Positions 29,628-37,952 of a stretch of 64,000 nucleotides of DNA are shown here, one piece after another. The stretch's first letter is position 1. Every line of letters starts with the position of its first letter. The stretch comes from Acidobacteriota bacterium (GTDB lineage: Bacteria > Acidobacteriota > Vicinamibacteria > Vicinamibacterales > UBA2999): the NCBI GenBank assembly GCA_947482665.1, contig CANKJK010000003.1, positions 248,001 to 312,000 of the forward strand, written 5' to 3'. A program made the position numbers and the translations under genes. The notes under the pieces were generated by a model that saw only the letters and a program-made list of their open reading frames with translations, did no database searches and was not told the origin of the DNA.

Positions 29628-30902
29628 CTACCGGGGCCGGACGCGCGTCAGCAACCGCTCCATCCGCCCGACGACGGCTTCCCACTTGTGGTGCTGGCGC
29701 ACATAGCGCCGCCCGTTCTCGCCGAGCTTGGCGCGCAGCGCGTCATCATTCATCAGTCGAGTCAGCAGCGCGGCGAATTCCTCGCCGTTCGCGTAGTACA
29801 ACCCCCCGCCGCTCTTCCGGCAGTGGTCCACGGCCGCCGCGTTATTCGCTGACGCCAACACGGGCGTGCCGGCCGCGAAGCTTTCGAGCACGCTCTCCGC
29901 GGTCACGTCCTCGCTCTCGGGGGCGAGCGTGACATCGCCCGCCTCATAGGCCCCCATCCGATCACGCGCCGGCAGCACGCCGGCCAGCCGGATGTAGGGC
30001 GCCTGCGGCACCTTCATCAACTTCACACCGAGCAGGACCAGGGAACCCTCCCCACCGCCAGCGGCGTACGTGTCGAAGTACTCCAGCAGTTCCTCGCACC
30101 CGCGGCCAGGCCCGGTAATGCCCGCGTAGACGGCCAGCTTGCCGTCGAGCCGATGCCGACGGCGAAACGGCATGCCGCGACCGGTCAGATGTGGCTTGTC
30201 CCATTCGTCCTCGACGGCGGGCGCTTCCTCTTCCGCATCCTCGGTCTCAGGTTGGTCTTCGACCTGAATGCGCGGGTAGGAGAGCTGCGGCGGCGGCTGG
30301 ATCCCGATGCCGACGACGTCGTCGTCACTGGCGCCCAGGCCGGCGTACGCCTCCAGGAGCGGCCGCTCCGCGCTCGACATCAGCCCGATGACACTGGCCG
30401 CGGTCAGCGTCCGCCGCACGGCCTGCAGCCGCAGCGACGGATCCATTTCCAGCCACGGAAAGAGCACCGAGCGTTCCGGGGCGGCAGCCATGCCCTGAAT
30501 TGTGGTGGCCTGCCGGCAGGAGAAGAAGGTCACGGCGTCGTAGGTGCGATGCTGGCGCTTCAGGAACTCGATGAGGCCGGGCGATTCGGGACCCTGCTGG
30601 GCCACCCAGTCTTCCTCGTCCTTGCGTGAGTGGGCACCCCCGGCCAGGCGCCGCGCGGTGAGCGACGCTGAGAGGCCGCCGTGTCCCTGCGCGCTCGTGT
30701 TGAAGCGCCGGATCAGCACGCCGCGGATGCGGTCGGTGCCCTCGGGGTACTCGTTGCGCCAGAGGCCGCCGTGGCGGGCGCAGGTCGTGAGCACGTCGAC
30801 GTCATGCCGGAGCGACATCTGCTCGGCGAGCAGCCGGCAGGCGTGCTCTGGTCCATCCGCGATCTCGGCCCCGTAGCGGGCCGTCACAAAAGCCAGTTTC
30901 AT
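29628..30902 (-). CDS. GT4-type glycosyltransferase with acidic insert
   Basis: The 424-residue protein has the GT-B fold of family 4: N-terminal MKLAFVTARYGAEIADGPEHACRLLAEQM (acceptor-side loop), then KLAVYAGITGPGRGCEELLEYF and the nucleotide-sugar motif APESEDVTAESVLESFAAGTPVLAS, where the usual EGFG/E-x7-E appears as ESEDVTAESVLE. Between the two Rossmann halves (about residues 210-235) is an acidic insert rich in Glu and Asp (EDQPETEDAEEEAPAVEDEW), which is unusual. It overlaps the upstream GT4 gene by 4 nt (ATGA), and the two share the N-terminal RYGA(E/A)I region, suggesting duplication. It is the last gene of the polysaccharide operon. Confidence 0.85.
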   Translation of the reverse strand: MKLAFVTARYGAEIADGPEHACRLLAEQMSLRHDVDVLTTCARHGGLWRNEYPEGTDRIRGVLIRRFNTSAQGHGGLSASLTARRLAGGAHSRKDEEDWVAQQGPESPGLIEFLKRQHRTYDAVTFFSCRQATTIQGMAAAPERSVLFPWLEMDPSLRLQAVRRTLTAASVIGLMSSAERPLLEAYAGLGASDDDVVGIGIQPPPQLSYPRIQVEDQPETEDAEEEAPAVEDEWDKPHLTGRGMPFRRRHRLDGKLAVYAGITGPGRGCEELLEYFDTYAAGGGEGSLVLLGVKLMKVPQAPYIRLAGVLPARDRMGAYEAGDVTLAPESEDVTAESVLESFAAGTPVLASANNAAAVDHCRKSGGGLYYANGEEFAALLTRLMNDDALRAKLGENGRRYVRQHHKWEAVVGRMERLLTRVRPR

Positions 30903-32203
30903 GAGTATCGTTCCTGTCCTGCCTCAAGGCTCGTGGCCGCGGCCGCAACCCGCGTGGCGGCTGCCGGAAGATTCCGGCGCCTCCGGGCGAACCAGCCCGG
31001 CAGAGGAGCCATGCGAGCCGGAGACGGCGCCGGTTCACGGCTGAGCGCCTCCAGCATCGACTGATACTTGCGTTCAATCACCGGCCAGGCGTATTCCCGG
31101 CGGCAATACTGCTGTCCATTGCGACCCAGCGCGGTCGCCAGCGGCGTGTCTTCCAGCAGCAGGCGCAGCGCGGCCGCGAATTCCTCGCGCGTGTCGTAGA
31201 AGAGCCCGCCATTGGCCCGCAGGCACTGCCCGCGCAGTACCTCGCACCGGCCGTTGACGAGCACGGGCCGTGCCTGCGCCCATGCCTCCAGCACGACCAT
31301 CGAGAGGCTCTCGAAGGGAGAGGGCATCACGAGGGCCGTCGCCGCGGCGATGGCATCGAACTTCTCTTCGTCGCTGACGAAGCCGAGATGGCGGATGCGG
31401 GGATGGTCGGGCACCGGCATCACCGCCGCGCCGATCAGCACGAGCGTTGGCGCGGCAGGCATCGTCCGGACCAGACTCAGGAAGTACTCGAAGAGTTCGG
31501 CGCAGCCCTTGTTCCGGTCCACCCGGCCCACGTACACCAGACACGGACCGGTGACGCCGTAGCGGGCGCGGAAGCGGGCGGGGTCGCCTCGACGATCCAC
31601 GTCGATCCCGACGCCCACGACCGTGCCAGGCACGGACTGGTTGCCGGTCAGGTCCTCGACCATGGCGCGCTCTTCGGGCGAGTTGTACATCACCGCCCGT
31701 ACACCGCGGAAGACCTGCCCGACCACAGCCAGACCCATCGAGGGCTCGCGCTCGGCTGTTGGCACGAGCACGGCCTTCTCCGGTACCGCGCGGCACCCGT
31801 AGAAGGCCTGGTAGTAGCGTGCGCAAAAGAAGAGCGCAAAGTCGCAGGTGTGTCGCAGCGCGCGCACGCGGTTGACGAGCGCAGGGCTGGTCGGACCCTG
31901 GCTGTCCATCCAGGCGAGTTCGTCGGCCACGGAATGCTCCGCACCGAAGACGGTGCGCGACCGCCGCGCGAAGTCGAGCATCTCCCGCTCCTGGGCGACG
32001 GGAAATCGTTCGACAGGAATGCCGTCAAGCTCGGTCTCTCCTGGCGGCAGTTCGTTGCGCCACGTGATGTAGTCCTTCGCGCAGGTGGTCAGCACACGGA
32101 CATCGGCGAAGCGCGCCAGATGCTCCGCCAGGTGCCGCGCGTGCAGCTCGGCGCCGCCATTGATGGCGGCGCCGTACCGCTGCACGACCACCAGCAGCTT
32201 CAC
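30899..32203 (-). CDS. GT4-type glycosyltransferase
   Basis: The 434-residue family 4 enzyme begins VVVQRYGAAINGGAELHARHLAEHL, has a GT-B linker, then GPCLVYVGRVDRNKGCAELFEYF and the donor-binding motif ALVMPSPFESLSMVVLEAWAQARPVLVN with the paired glutamates (E-x7-E) of retaining GT4 enzymes. The C-terminal 50 residues are Ala/Arg rich and could touch the membrane. The start is GTG at 32203, overlapping the upstream disordered-protein gene (GTGA), and its stop overlaps the next GT4 start. It likely adds sugars to a lipid-linked surface polysaccharide; donor and acceptor are unknown. Confidence 0.9.
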   Translation of the reverse strand: MKLLVVVQRYGAAINGGAELHARHLAEHLARFADVRVLTTCAKDYITWRNELPPGETELDGIPVERFPVAQEREMLDFARRSRTVFGAEHSVADELAWMDSQGPTSPALVNRVRALRHTCDFALFFCARYYQAFYGCRAVPEKAVLVPTAEREPSMGLAVVGQVFRGVRAVMYNSPEERAMVEDLTGNQSVPGTVVGVGIDVDRRGDPARFRARYGVTGPCLVYVGRVDRNKGCAELFEYFLSLVRTMPAAPTLVLIGAAVMPVPDHPRIRHLGFVSDEEKFDAIAAATALVMPSPFESLSMVVLEAWAQARPVLVNGRCEVLRGQCLRANGGLFYDTREEFAAALRLLLEDTPLATALGRNGQQYCRREYAWPVIERKYQSMLEALSREPAPSPARMAPLPGWFARRRRNLPAAATRVAAAATSLEAGQERYS

Positions 32204-33342
32204 GGCTCGACAGGGTCTGACGGCGCCGCGGAGCCCGTCTGCGTGTGCACCGTCGGCTCAGCCTGCACGGGTTCAGGCGTCGGGCGTTCACGGTATCCAC
32301 CCTCGCCTGCGCCAGGCCCGCTCTCGTCGCCGCTGTCGGCGAACGGTCCCTCATCGGGCCCGTCGTCCTCGCCACCATCGGAGTCCTCGCCGCCGCCCAT
32401 CTGCGGGCCGCCAGAGCCCGGCGGCAGATCCGGTCCGCCAGGACGCCGGCCGCGGCGCCGGCGACGCTTCCGCCGCGCGCCATCGCCCGAGCCGCCCTCT
32501 GACGCTGCGGGCGCGGGGCTGCCACTCTCCTGCTGCCGCGGGGACTGGGTGGGAGCGGATCGGACCTCCGCGAGATGGACGCCCCCTTCGAGGCCGCGGA
32601 CCCGGCGATCGTTGAAGTCCACCTTTGCCGACAGGCTCTCCACCTGCTGCGTCAGATGCTGTGCCTCCAGGCTCAGCTTGGCCAGCTCCGAGGTCAGCCG
32701 CTGCAACAGCGCGTAGTGCAGGGCATTCCACTCAGCCTGCTGCGCCACCCGCTCTGCCTCGCGTTCGGCGGCTGCCGTGTTCAGGCGAGCCTGCTGGTTG
32801 AGCGCCATCACGAGCGGTTCGGGGTTGAAGAACAGCTTGAGGATGGGGTTGAGCACCCGGCGGATGGCACGTAGCAATCCACGCGGTGTGTCATACAGGG
32901 TGTCGGCCTCGAATTCGAACGAGGCCGCCTGCGCCCCGGTCGGCACATCGACGCTCCGGTTGCCGGCCGCACGGCGCAACTGATCCAGGAGCTCCGGGCT
33001 GAGTCCGCGGACGTCGAGGACCGCCTCGAGTCGGCGCGCCGCAAGCTCCTCCACGTGCTGGTCTGTCAGCGTGATGCCGTGACGCTGCGCGATACGCGTC
33101 CGGACCTCTCGCATGATCTGCGCCACATCGGCGTTGTCGGTCCGCACCGGCGCGGGCCCGCCCGCTTGCGGCCGGGAATCCTGACTGCGGTCCTGGCCGC
33201 GCTCGCCGCCACGCTCGTTGCCGCGTTCGACGCCGCGTTCCGAGCTCCGGTCGTTGCCCCGGGACCCACCGCTACGCCGATCGGGGCCGCGGCGGCCCCG
33301 GTGAAAGCCGCGTTGTCCGCGGTTCGAAGGATTGTCTGCCAT
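32200..33342 (-). CDS. RG-rich disordered/coiled-coil protein of a polysaccharide operon
   Basis: The 380-residue protein opens with an RG/RGG-like low-complexity region (about 1-50: RGQRGFHRGRRGPDRRSGG and repeated ERG units), then a folded segment (residues 60-245): a helical MREVRTRIAQRHGITLTDQHVEELAARRLEAVL, a basic amphipathic RGLLRAIRRVLNPILKLFFNP, and a coiled coil (LNTAAAEREAERVAQQAEW to LEAQHLTQQVESLSAKVDF). The C-terminal third is disordered, with RRKRRRRRGRR followed by acidic Gly/Asp/Glu runs. The ATG at 33342 shares TAATG with the upstream gene; a longer frame lacks conserved sequence. Similar helix/coiled-coil segments occur beside glycosyltransferases, so a scaffold role at the membrane is possible. 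The exact function is unknown. Confidence 0.65.
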   Translation of the reverse strand: MADNPSNRGQRGFHRGRRGPDRRSGGSRGNDRSSERGVERGNERGGERGQDRSQDSRPQAGGPAPVRTDNADVAQIMREVRTRIAQRHGITLTDQHVEELAARRLEAVLDVRGLSPELLDQLRRAAGNRSVDVPTGAQAASFEFEADTLYDTPRGLLRAIRRVLNPILKLFFNPEPLVMALNQQARLNTAAAEREAERVAQQAEWNALHYALLQRLTSELAKLSLEAQHLTQQVESLSAKVDFNDRRVRGLEGGVHLAEVRSAPTQSPRQQESGSPAPAASEGGSGDGARRKRRRRRGRRPGGPDLPPGSGGPQMGGGEDSDGGEDDGPDEGPFADSGDESGPGAGEGGYRERPTPEPVQAEPTVHTQTGSAAPSDPVEP

Positions 33343-34463
33343 TAGTACGTCTTGAAGAGTCCGCCCCACTCCGTGCGGTTGAACGCGCGGATGCGGGACT
33401 GACCAATAGTGGGGTACCACAGCCAGTCGTGGTACACGTTCGATGCAAAGGGCGCCCAGACCATCAACGGTGAATGCAGCAGCAACCGCTCAAGCGGTTG
33501 CAGTGGTCCACGGCGTATGAGCTGGTCACCCCAGATCACGAGAGACTTGCGGGTCGAGAAACCGAGGTTGAGGCCGGAGATGTCGTCTCCGACAAGTTCA
33601 ATATCGCGCAGGTCAGCCACGCCAAGCCCGCGCTCGTGGGCCATCCGGAGAAATGGAATCGACAGCGGGTCGAAGCCCATGATGCGCGCGGAGATCGCAT
33701 CGATGGCCACCGAATCCGACGAGGCCAGCACGACATTCGCGATGCGCGGAACCATGGTGCGCGGCCCGGCGCCGTCGCCCGCCACGGTGCCGTCCGTGAC
33801 GGTAAACACCGCCGGATGCAGCTCCCGCTGCATGTAGAGCAGATCCACCAGCACTTCGTGCATGTGCTTGTGGGCGTAATGACGGACCTCGCGCAGCAGT
33901 CCGCCGAACGCGTTCTTTACCGAGCCGGTCATCACGGCGTGCCCATGCGTCTTCACGGTGGGCAGATGGACGATCTGGCGGCCCGGATACATCTTCGGAA
34001 TCTGGATGCCCTCCGGAAAGATGTTGTTCAGCTTCAGCAGCGGACTGGTGAAGTGGTAGGTGATCCACTCCACCTCCGGAAGCGCGGTGAACGTAAGGCC
34101 GTGGCGCCGGAGCACCGGCTCCCATCGGTTGTTCCGGCAGCCGGCGTGCGGGTCCGTGACGACGGTCTTGTTCTCCACGGGAAGCACCCGCGCCGGGTCA
34201 AAGCCGTCCGCCAGCATCTTCGAGAGCACGCCGTCGACCTGCCAGGGCTGCGAGGAGCAGGCCGGGAAGTACTTCGTCCACGAGAGATTGAGCTTGATGA
34301 TGGTGTCGAGGTCGGTCCGCAGTGTGTCGCGGTAGCCGGCCAGATCCATCACGCGTGCATAGTCGGCGATGACTCGGTCCGGGCTGGTGCGTACGACCGC
34401 CACGCGGGCGGTGCGCGTCGTGCCGGGAGCGGTGGAGGAGGAAGACGCCGTTGGCGCGGTCAC
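33342..34463 (-). CDS. DUF362-family protein
   Basis: The 373-residue protein fits DUF362: TARVAVVRTSPDRVIADYARVMDLAGY, DTIIKLNLSWTKYFPACSSQPWQVDGVL, then VHLPTVKTHGHAVMTGSVKNAFGGLLREVRHYAHKHMHEVLVDLL and VTDGTVAGDGAGPRTM..NVVLASSDSVAIDAISARIMGFDP, the family's conserved core. The iron-sulfur motif found in some DUF362 proteins is absent; only scattered cysteines are seen. I chose GTG at 34463 because it overlaps the upstream prenyltransferase stop (GTGA) and the region before it is not conserved. DUF362 has no firm biochemical role. Its operon partners point to polyprenyl-linked glycan assembly. Confidence 0.82.
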   Translation of the reverse strand: MTAPTASSSSTAPGTTRTARVAVVRTSPDRVIADYARVMDLAGYRDTLRTDLDTIIKLNLSWTKYFPACSSQPWQVDGVLSKMLADGFDPARVLPVENKTVVTDPHAGCRNNRWEPVLRRHGLTFTALPEVEWITYHFTSPLLKLNNIFPEGIQIPKMYPGRQIVHLPTVKTHGHAVMTGSVKNAFGGLLREVRHYAHKHMHEVLVDLLYMQRELHPAVFTVTDGTVAGDGAGPRTMVPRIANVVLASSDSVAIDAISARIMGFDPLSIPFLRMAHERGLGVADLRDIELVGDDISGLNLGFSTRKSLVIWGDQLIRRGPLQPLERLLLHSPLMVWAPFASNVYHDWLWYPTIGQSRIRAFNRTEWGGLFKTY

Positions 34464-35413
34464 AGATGTCCCACCGGAGTGTAGAGCAGCGCGACGACCG
34501 CCAGCGCCCACAACACCACGCAGCCCAGCAGGGGCGCGTCAGTGAGGAGCAGCGTGGACGGATTGCCGCCGCCGTCTTTCCGGTGCACAAGATACAGGTA
34601 ACGGAAGACCCCGTAGAGCACGAACGGGATCGTGAGCGCCAGCCGGTCGGTTCCCAGCTTGGCGGATGTTTCAGGACTGGTCGTATAGGCCGCGTAGGCG
34701 ACGACCGCGGATGCCGTGACCACGGCAATCATCTGATCGAGCAGGTACGGACTGTATTCCTCAAGGATCGGCCGATGCCGCGTCGCGCCATCAGCAAGGG
34801 CGGTCAGTTCGTGCCGGCGCTTGGCCAGCGCGAGGAACAGCGCAAGGAGCGTCGTGCAGGCCAGGAGCCAGTTGCTCACCGGCACGGGAATCGCCACGCC
34901 GCCCGCGACCGCGCGCAGCACGAAGCCTGAGGCAATGGCGAGCGCATCCAGGATGACGACGTGCTTGAGGAAGACGGAATAGAGAACCTGCAGCGCCAGA
35001 TAGGCCCCGGCAGTCATGCCCAGGGCTGGCGCCACGGCCCAGGCCGCGACCAGACCGCCGCCACCAAGCAGCACGCCTGCCGTACCCGCGAGGCCTGTTG
35101 ACAGTGCGCCAGAGGCGATGGGGCGGAGGCGTTTGACCGGGTGTGCCCGGTCCGTTTCGCGGTCGGCGATGTCGTTGAAGAGGTACACGGCGCTGGACAG
35201 GGCGCAGAAGATCACGAACGCCTCCACGGCGAGCATGACCGCGTGGCTGTCCTCAAGACGTTTGGCAAACAGCAGCGCTGCGAAGACGAAGAGGTTCTTG
35301 GTCCACTGTTCTGGCCGGCACGAGGCAACAAGAGACACCGCCGTGGATCGGCGAGGCCGCGACGACGAGTGCGTGGCCGGGTCCACAGCGGATGCCTGGG
35401 CCGCGCGCGTCAT
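34460..35413 (-). CDS. UbiA-family prenyltransferase, decaprenyl-phosphate phosphoribosyltransferase type
   Basis: The 317-residue integral membrane protein has about eight to nine hydrophobic helices. It shows SCRPEQWTKNLFVFAALLFA, the first aspartate-rich motif NDIADRETDRAHPVKRLRPIASGAL, and a second conserved region with LKHVVILDALAIASGFVLRAVAG. RP-QW-KN-FVFA and HPxKRxRPIASG mark the UbiA subgroup containing mycobacterial DPPR synthase (Rv3806c), which transfers ribose 5-phosphate to decaprenyl phosphate for arabinan donor synthesis. The true substrates here are unproven, and no DprE1/E2 genes follow. It starts at ATG 35413, 15 nt after the STAS gene, and leads four overlapping genes. Confidence 0.9.
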   Translation of the reverse strand: MTRAAQASAVDPATHSSSRPRRSTAVSLVASCRPEQWTKNLFVFAALLFAKRLEDSHAVMLAVEAFVIFCALSSAVYLFNDIADRETDRAHPVKRLRPIASGALSTGLAGTAGVLLGGGGLVAAWAVAPALGMTAGAYLALQVLYSVFLKHVVILDALAIASGFVLRAVAGGVAIPVPVSNWLLACTTLLALFLALAKRRHELTALADGATRHRPILEEYSPYLLDQMIAVVTASAVVAYAAYTTSPETSAKLGTDRLALTIPFVLYGVFRYLYLVHRKDGGGNPSTLLLTDAPLLGCVVLWALAVVALLYTPVGHL

Positions 35414-35428
35414 GGTCGCGCGCGGGAA

Positions 35429-35776
35429 CTACGCGCCGGTCGTGAAGCTCCGCACCGCGTCGGCTTCGGAGTCGTACGTGTCGAAGACGGTGAGGAGCTT
35501 GGTGATCGACAGCAGATCCGTGATGCGCTTGGTCAGGTTGGCCAGCTTCAGGCTGCCGCCCTGCTTGGTCACGGTCGTGTAGGTACGGACGATCTCGCCG
35601 AGGCCGGCGCTGTCCACATACGGCACGTCCGCGAGGTTCAGCACGAGCTTCTTGCGGCCCTGGAGGATCAGGCTGTTGACCTTGTCCTTGAGGAGTTCGT
35701 CACCCTCACCCATCGTCATCCGGCCCTTGAGATCCAGAACCGTGACGTCACCTGCTGAGCGCTCGTCGATTTGCAT
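35429..35776 (-). CDS. STAS-domain anti-sigma-factor antagonist
   Basis: The 115-residue single-domain protein resembles SpoIIAA/RsbV: VTVLDLKGRMTMGEGDELLKD, KLVLNLADVPYVDSAGLGEIVRTYTTV. The serine in VDSAGLG is the usual phosphorylation site of partner-switching antagonists. No cognate kinase/anti-sigma gene is adjacent. It lies 15 nt upstream of the UbiA-type gene on the same strand, so it may be co-transcribed with the polysaccharide operon. The ATG at 35776 begins a well-conserved N-terminus. A role in controlling a sigma factor or exopolysaccharide synthesis is inferred from family only. Confidence 0.9.
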   Translation of the reverse strand: MQIDERSAGDVTVLDLKGRMTMGEGDELLKDKVNSLILQGRKKLVLNLADVPYVDSAGLGEIVRTYTTVTKQGGSLKLANLTKRITDLLSITKLLTVFDTYDSEADAVRSFTTGA

Positions 35777-35962
35777 GAGTATCCCTATTGGTCAGACTTG
35801 CGGTAACGCGCCTGTTTTTCAGAATTTTATCGTAAGGCTCGTCAGCACACCACCGCACGGGCCGAGATGGCCCGCGCCGTGGCGGCTTCTGGAAGTGCTG
35901 TCAGACGGCGGTGAACGCCCGCCGCCTGATGTTGCCGATCAGATGCCTCAGCCTCGCCAGGT

Positions 35963-36247
35963 CTAGCGGCGTTGCTGAAAGCATTCCTTACAGAGCACGG
36001 GACGACCCTGGGTCGGGCGGAACGGCACCGTGGTTTCCTTCCCGCAGGCGGAACACGTGGTGACAGTCTCCACGCGTTCGCGTCCCGACGGCCCGGACGG
36101 CCGGCTTGCCCGTTTCCCCTTGCAGTCCTTGCATCGCTTGGGTTCGTTCTTGAACTGCTTATCGGCGAAGAACACTTGTTCGCCGGCAGTCCAGATGAAC
36201 TCGGCGCCGCAGTCCACGCACGTCAGGCTTCTATCCTGATACTCCAT
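35963..36247 (-). CDS. Small zinc ribbon protein
   Basis: The 94-residue protein has two treble-clef or ribbon units: CVDCGAEFIWTAGEQVFFADKQ..RCKDC (residues 10-43), matching the zf-trcl family, and CSACGKETTVPFRPTQGRPVLCKEC (residues 65-89), matching a CxxC-CxxC small-protein family seen as CSxCGK(E/D)xxVPFxPxxG(R/K)P. The two are joined by a basic Ser/Pro/Gly linker. Eight cysteines could bind two zinc ions. Nucleic-acid or ribosome binding is plausible; it is transcribed after rpsU with a 37-nt gap, which fits co-expression with translation genes. Confidence 0.85.
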   Translation of the reverse strand: MEYQDRSLTCVDCGAEFIWTAGEQVFFADKQFKNEPKRCKDCKGKRASRPSGPSGRERVETVTTCSACGKETTVPFRPTQGRPVLCKECFQQRR

Positions 36248-36284
36248 GGGTCGCCACCTTTGCTCGTCGATCGTGCCCGTCTAA

Positions 36285-36482
36285 CTAGTCTGACTCCCTG
36301 CGGAGCTTCTTACGGTTCCGCTTCCGCGCCAGCGCTTGCTTGGCGCGGCGCTTGTCGCCGGGTTTCAGATAGAAAGAGTGCTTCTTGATGTCCTTGATAA
36401 TGTCTTCCTGCTGAACCTTACGCTTGAAGCGGCGGAGGGCGCTCTCAATGGACTCGCCTTCCTGAATCTTCACTTCAGCCAC
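36285..36482 (-). CDS. rpsU: 30S ribosomal protein S21
   Basis: The 65-residue protein begins MAEVKIQEGESIESALRRFKRKVQQ and continues IIKDIKKHSFYLKPGDKRRAKQALARKRNRKK, the conserved S21 sequence with its basic C-terminal helix. S21 sits near the anti-Shine-Dalgarno region of 16S rRNA and aids initiation. The length is normal. It is preceded on its strand by a housekeeping promoter (36574-36603) and a leader with an inverted repeat (36508-36538). The zinc ribbon gene follows. Confidence 0.97.
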   Translation of the reverse strand: MAEVKIQEGESIESALRRFKRKVQQEDIIKDIKKHSFYLKPGDKRRAKQALARKRNRKKLRRESD

Positions 36483-36507
36483 GTGTAAAACACCCCCTCA
36501 CCGGCCG

Positions 36508-36538
36508 CATGACTCCCTAGTGATCTCCCTGAGTCATG
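36508..36538 (-). promoter_or_regulatory. Inverted repeat in the rpsU leader
   Basis: CATGACTC (36508-36515) and GAGTCATG (36531-36538) form a perfect 8-bp dyad with a 15-nt spacer, within the transcript leader of rpsU and 26 nt before its start. It could be an RNA stem bound by a ribosomal protein or a DNA operator. I do not match it to a known leader class. Confidence 0.4.
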
Positions 36539-36573
36539 GGGCGAACATGCTAGGCTATCACGCGCAGGCGCGG

Positions 36574-36603
36574 ATTCTAGGCCCAAAACGCGAGACGGGT
36601 CAA
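36574..36603 (-). promoter_or_regulatory. Sigma-70-type promoter for rpsU
   Basis: On the minus strand TTGACC (36598-36603) and TAGAAT (36574-36579) are 18 bp apart, a near-consensus promoter. The expected start of transcription is about 36566, giving a leader of roughly 84 nt that contains the 36508-36538 dyad. The purD gene begins divergently at 36663. Confidence 0.6.
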
Positions 36604-36662
36604 CGAGATATCCATCGTTAGGCCATGCTCCCCAATCAAACAGGTTTCCGCCGAGACGTCCC

Positions 36663-37937
36663 ATGAAAATCCTGGTCATTGGTTCTGGCGCCCGCGAGCA
36701 CGCCATTTCCGCGAGATTGGCCGTGGAATCTGGTGTTTCCGAAGTGGTCTGCGCACCTGGCAATGCCGGAATTGGGGCAGTTGCCCGCCTCGTCCCAGTG
36801 GACCCGGGCGACCCCAAGGCCCTCCTGGATCTGGCTCGCAGGGAAGCTGTGGACCTTACGGTGGTCGGGCCAGAGCTTCCCCTCAGCCGCGGCGTCGTCG
36901 ACCGGTTCCGCGAGGCGGGGTTGGCCATTGTCGGGCCAACGCAGGCCGCCGCCGCGCTCGAATCCAGCAAGGCGTTTGCGAAGGCCTTCATGGCGCGGCA
37001 CGGCGTGCCGACCGCCGGCTTTGCGCTCTGCACGTCCGCCCAGCAGGCGCTGGACGAGATCGCGAGCGGCCGGCTCGGTCTGCCGCTGGTCGTCAAGGCG
37101 GACGGCCTGGCGGCCGGCAAGGGCGTGATCATTGCCGAGACGCGCGCAGAGGCAGAAGGGGCCGTGCGCGACGTCATGGAGACGCGCCGCTTCGGCGACG
37201 CCGGCAACACGGTCGTCCTCGAAGAGTTCATGACCGGGCAGGAGGCGTCCTATTTCGTCCTCTGCGACGGCGCGCACGCGATGCCGCTCGGTACCGCTCA
37301 GGATCACAAGCGCATCTTCGACGACGACAAGGGGCCGAATACCGGCGGCATGGGCGCCTTCTCGCCAAGCCCGCTCATCACCGCCGACATGGATGCTCGG
37401 GTGCTTCGCGACATCGTCCGGCCCGTCCTCGCCGGCATGGCCGCCGAGGGGCATCCCTTCAACGGCTTTCTCTACGTGGGCCTGATGCTGACGCCTGCCG
37501 GTCCCAAGGTCGTGGAGTTCAACGCGCGTTTCGGCGACCCGGAGGCGCAGGTGGTGCTGCCACGCCTCGATGAATCGTTTGCAGCCCTGCTCGCTGCCGC
37601 CGCCGCCGGCACGCTCCCGGAACGCGCCGCCCGCTTTTCATCCGAGCCCCGCGTCGGCGTCGTGCTGGCCTCGAAGGGCTATCCGGAGAGCGCCGAGAGC
37701 GGCGTGCCGATTTCAGGCCTTGACGAGGCGGCCCGGATTCCAGGCGCCGAGGTCTTTCACGCGGCGACTGCTGAGGCCAGCGATGGCGGCATTGCGACGG
37801 CCGGAGGGCGTGTCCTCACCGTCGTCGCTCGCGGTGCCACGTTTGCTGAGGCCATCGCCACGGCGTACCGCGCGGTCCATGCGATCCGCTTTGACGGCAT
37901 GCAGTACCGCACCGACATCGGCCGCCGGGCTCTCTGA
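36663..37937 (+). CDS. purD: Phosphoribosylamine-glycine ligase
   Basis: The 424-residue ATP-grasp enzyme makes GAR from phosphoribosylamine, glycine and ATP, step two of purine synthesis. It begins MKILVIGSGAREHAIS, then ESSKAFAKAFMARHGVPTAGF, LPLVVKADGLAAGKGVI, VVLEEFMTGQEASYFVLCDG, AQDHKRIFDDDKGPNTGGMGAFSP, FNGFLYVGLMLTPAGPKVVEFNARFGDPEAQVVLPRL: all typical. The length is normal. It is separated from the main pur operon by about 10 kb and is followed 15 nt later by mtaB, so the two may be co-transcribed. It is divergent from rpsU. Confidence 0.98.
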   Translation: MKILVIGSGAREHAISARLAVESGVSEVVCAPGNAGIGAVARLVPVDPGDPKALLDLARREAVDLTVVGPELPLSRGVVDRFREAGLAIVGPTQAAAALESSKAFAKAFMARHGVPTAGFALCTSAQQALDEIASGRLGLPLVVKADGLAAGKGVIIAETRAEAEGAVRDVMETRRFGDAGNTVVLEEFMTGQEASYFVLCDGAHAMPLGTAQDHKRIFDDDKGPNTGGMGAFSPSPLITADMDARVLRDIVRPVLAGMAAEGHPFNGFLYVGLMLTPAGPKVVEFNARFGDPEAQVVLPRLDESFAALLAAAAAGTLPERAARFSSEPRVGVVLASKGYPESAESGVPISGLDEAARIPGAEVFHAATAEASDGGIATAGGRVLTVVARGATFAEAIATAYRAVHAIRFDGMQYRTDIGRRAL

Positions 37938-37952
37938 CCGCCGAGCCCTGCT

